Shown here: piece by piece, positions 62,112 through 64,000 of the stretch
How positions within the stretch are numbered: position 1 is the stretch's first letter
How the letters are laid out: every line of letters begins with the position of its first letter
Assembly: GCA_039818345.1 (NCBI GenBank)
Contig: JBCBUC010000016.1
Location: 1 to 64,000 of the forward strand
DNA: 64,000 nt
DNA from: Parvularcula sp039818345
GTDB taxonomy: Bacteria; Pseudomonadota; Alphaproteobacteria; Caulobacterales; Parvularculaceae
Reading direction: 5' to 3'
Translations under genes and position numbers: made by a program
The notes under the pieces: model-generated
The model's database searches: none
What the model was told of the DNA's origin: nothing
Seen by the model: the letters and a program-made list of their open reading frames with translations, nothing else

Positions 62112-63041
62112 TTGCGCGTTGTTTTTATGGGGACGCCGGACTTTGCGGTCCCGGCGCTTTCTGAACTCGTGGCGAACGGCCACGATGTCGCAGCAGTCTA
62201 CACCCAGCCGCCACGGCCGCGAGGGCGAGGTCAGAAACTCAAACCCTCACCAGTCGGCGCTTTGGCCGAGGAATACGGCCTCGAGGTCAGAACCCCGCAA
62301 AGCATGAAAGCGCCTGAAGAAACCGAAAGGCTGGCAGCACTTAAGCCTGAGGCGGCCATCGTCGTGGCCTATGGCCAGATCTTACCGCCATCCGTGCTCG
62401 ATGTTCCCGCCCATGGGTGCCTTAATCTTCATGGCTCGCTCCTGCCCCGCTGGCGCGGTGCCGCCCCGATCCAGCGGGCGATCATGGCGGGTGATCGGGT
62501 GACTGGTGTGCAGGTGATGCAGATGGAAGCGGGTCTCGATACAGGACCAGTGCTGCTCTCTGAAACCGTGCCCATCGCGTCCGATGACACCTATCAGTCT
62601 TTGCACGACAAATTGGCGCCGATTGGCGCAAGCCTCCTGCCGCGCGCGCTCGCTGCCTTGAGCAGAGGCGGGCTTGAAGTCTCCCCACAGCCAGATGAAG
62701 GCGTCACTTACGCCAAAAAGATCACAGCTGAGGAAGCCAAGGTTGATTGGTCGCGACCCGCGCAAGACATCGACTGGCAAATCCGTGGGCTTTCACCCTT
62801 CCCCGGTGCTTTCACGCTACTTGACGGCCAACGGCTTAAGCTGCTGCTGAGCCGTGTTGGCGGCGCGGTTCAAGAACCCGCTGGAACGATTGTGGCAACA
62901 AGCGAAGATGCCATAAAGGTCGCCGCCGGGGATAGACACAGCGTCGAAATCCTTCGCCTACAACGGTCTGGCAAAGCATCTCAGGGTACGGCGGAATTTC
63001 TCCGCGGAACACCTTTAAAGCCGGGAACGGTTCTTCAGTGA
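62112..63041 (+). CDS. fmt: Methionyl-tRNA formyltransferase
   Basis: The 309-residue protein begins RVVFMGTPDFAVPALSEL and has the formyl-transferase motif HGSLLPRWRGAAPIQRA, in which Asn/His/Asp residues act on 10-formyl-THF. The start is a TTG at 62112, with GGAG inside the end of def as ribosome-binding site; the next in-frame ATG would cut off the first strand. The stop overlaps the truA start by 4 bp. Confidence 0.95.
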   Translation: MRVVFMGTPDFAVPALSELVANGHDVAAVYTQPPRPRGRGQKLKPSPVGALAEEYGLEVRTPQSMKAPEETERLAALKPEAAIVVAYGQILPPSVLDVPAHGCLNLHGSLLPRWRGAAPIQRAIMAGDRVTGVQVMQMEAGLDTGPVLLSETVPIASDDTYQSLHDKLAPIGASLLPRALAALSRGGLEVSPQPDEGVTYAKKITAEEAKVDWSRPAQDIDWQIRGLSPFPGAFTLLDGQRLKLLLSRVGGAVQEPAGTIVATSEDAIKVAAGDRHSVEILRLQRSGKASQGTAEFLRGTPLKPGTVLQ

Positions 63042-63802
63042 ACGGCGACGCCTGCATTCGGCATCGAATTGAGGTGGAGTTCGATGGCGCACCGTTTGCC
63101 GGATGGCAAAGGCAAGACGGCGCTTTATCTGTCCAACAAGTGTTAGAAGAGGCTGGCGAGCAGCTTTCAGGCGGCAAGACCCATTGCTATGGCGCAGGGC
63201 GCACCGATGCGGGCGTGCACGCCATCGCGATGACCGCGCATATCGATCTCGCCAAACCGATGGACAGCTGGGCAGTGATGAACGCGCTCAACGCTCTTTC
63301 GCGGCCCCACCCTGTGGCGGTGCTCCGTGCAGAGCCGGTTGATGATCGTTTTCATGCGCGATTTTCCTGCGTTGAGCGACGCTACCTTTACCGACTGATC
63401 CAACGACGAGCACCACTTGCGCTTGATGCCGGCCGACTTTGGCAAGTCTCGCACAGCCTCGACATTGGACTGATGCAAAAGGCAGCCGATCATCTTGTGG
63501 GACATCACGATTTTACGACGTTCCGATCTGTGCACTGTCAGTCAAAGAGTCCGGTCAAAAGCATCACAGAAATCACGGTCAGTGAAGACGGACCAGAGAT
63601 TATAGTCCGTTTGCGGGCGCGGTCGTTTTTGCACAACCAAGTTCGCTCAATTGTCGGGACGCTCGAGCGTGTGGGCGCAGGCCGCTGGGAACCCGGTGCG
63701 GTGAAGGAAGCGCTCGACGCTCAAGACCGCAGCCGATGCGGTCCCGTTGCGCCCGCCCATGGGCTTTATTTTGAAAAGGCCGTCTACGAACCAGCAGGTT
63801 GA
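63038..63802 (+). CDS. truA: tRNA pseudouridine(38-40) synthase
   Basis: The 254-residue protein has the TruA catalytic motif GRTDAGVHA with the nucleophilic Asp, plus RRYLYRLIQRR and HDFTTFRS. It modifies U38-U40 in the anticodon stem. It starts at a GTG overlapping the fmt stop (GTGA). Confidence 0.95.
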   Translation: MNGDACIRHRIEVEFDGAPFAGWQRQDGALSVQQVLEEAGEQLSGGKTHCYGAGRTDAGVHAIAMTAHIDLAKPMDSWAVMNALNALSRPHPVAVLRAEPVDDRFHARFSCVERRYLYRLIQRRAPLALDAGRLWQVSHSLDIGLMQKAADHLVGHHDFTTFRSVHCQSKSPVKSITEITVSEDGPEIIVRLRARSFLHNQVRSIVGTLERVGAGRWEPGAVKEALDAQDRSRCGPVAPAHGLYFEKAVYEPAG

Positions 63803-64000
63803 ACTGTGGGCAATATGCCGATTGCCACAAACAGCGAGCCAAGAACAAGCGTGGTGGCAACAGCGACAATGTAAATGAGGCTGAGCGCACCGATGGTGCC
63901 CATGACGGTAGTATCAAGCGTTCGTCTGATGACGCCCCATTTTAGCCAAATAGAAAAACCAAAAATGGCCAGCACCGCGATCGGTGCCACAACACCGAGC
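63784..64000 (-). CDS. C-terminal part of a membrane protein (5' end outside window)
   Basis: The frame is open to the right edge of the window. The visible 72 codons encode two hydrophobic helices (VLAIFGFSIWLKW and GALSLIYIVAVATTLVLGSL) and end ILPTVQPAGS. It overlaps the truA 3' end by 19 bp on the other strand. Too little is visible to name a family. Confidence 0.5.
   Translation of the reverse strand, partial: LGVVAPIAVLAIFGFSIWLKWGVIRRTLDTTVMGTIGALSLIYIVAVATTLVLGSLFVAIGILPTVQPAGS

Overview
The window reads as one contiguous piece of a GC-rich (about 60 percent) alphaproteobacterial chromosome. Neighbourhoods typical of that class are secB, fxsA, Tim44-like, mltA and smr together; def-fmt-truA; a small lipoprotein in front of lysA; and fabA-fabB close to fabI. 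Mcc, ivd and bkd genes show a heterotroph that degrades branched-chain amino acids. I cannot name the genus from sequence alone.

Layout. 1-2.4 kb: a partial sugar-type methyltransferase, a very small structured transcription unit, and galU. 2.4-4.3 kb: a four-gene metal-handling cluster resembling merP/merT without merA or merR. 4.3-6 kb: GST and an LpxR-like outer-membrane protein. 6-12.3 kb: a fatty-acid block (fabA, fabB, desaturase, TetR regulator, fabI, plus a 2OG oxygenase and an SDR). 13.8-25.3 kb: leucine/isoleucine/valine catabolism (mccA, mccB, ivd, bkd E1/E2), interrupted by a pentapeptide-repeat gene. 25.6-28.9 kb: a DUF2807 protein and an exopolysaccharide chain-length regulator with its kinase-like ATPase. 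28.9-36.5 kb: secretion, cell wall, phosphate-permease-like, pyrC and rpmI-rplT genes. 36.5-43 kb: ACC deaminase, a histidine kinase lacking its phospho-acceptor His, and pheS, thioesterase, pheT.

43.1-53.3 kb is an accessory island lying between the 3' ends of two inward-facing tRNA genes, tRNA-Thr(CGT) and tRNA-Ser(GGA). It holds two damaged ParB-like/DNA-methyltransferase plus DUF5681 modules, a DUF3489-DUF2924-serine recombinase unit, one IS3-family element that looks intact, and one intact desaturase gene that may be cargo. Five of the seven module genes carry frameshifts, an in-frame stop or a deletion, whereas I saw no such lesions in the roughly 54 kb of flanking chromosome.

53.3-64 kb returns to core genes: an AMP-dependent ligase, rppH, an alpha/beta hydrolase, a TlpA-like thioredoxin, an LptM-like lipoprotein, lysA, rmuC and def-fmt-truA, with a partial membrane-protein gene at the right edge.

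The most interesting signals are: a 24-codon ORF whose strong Shine-Dalgarno is exactly complementary to the bases right after its own stop codon; the histidine kinase with Asn in place of the H-box His; the merPT-like cluster with an outer-membrane and a Cys/His/Met-rich partner; the uniformly broken island; and a 22-bp-period repeat next to the dead recombinase.
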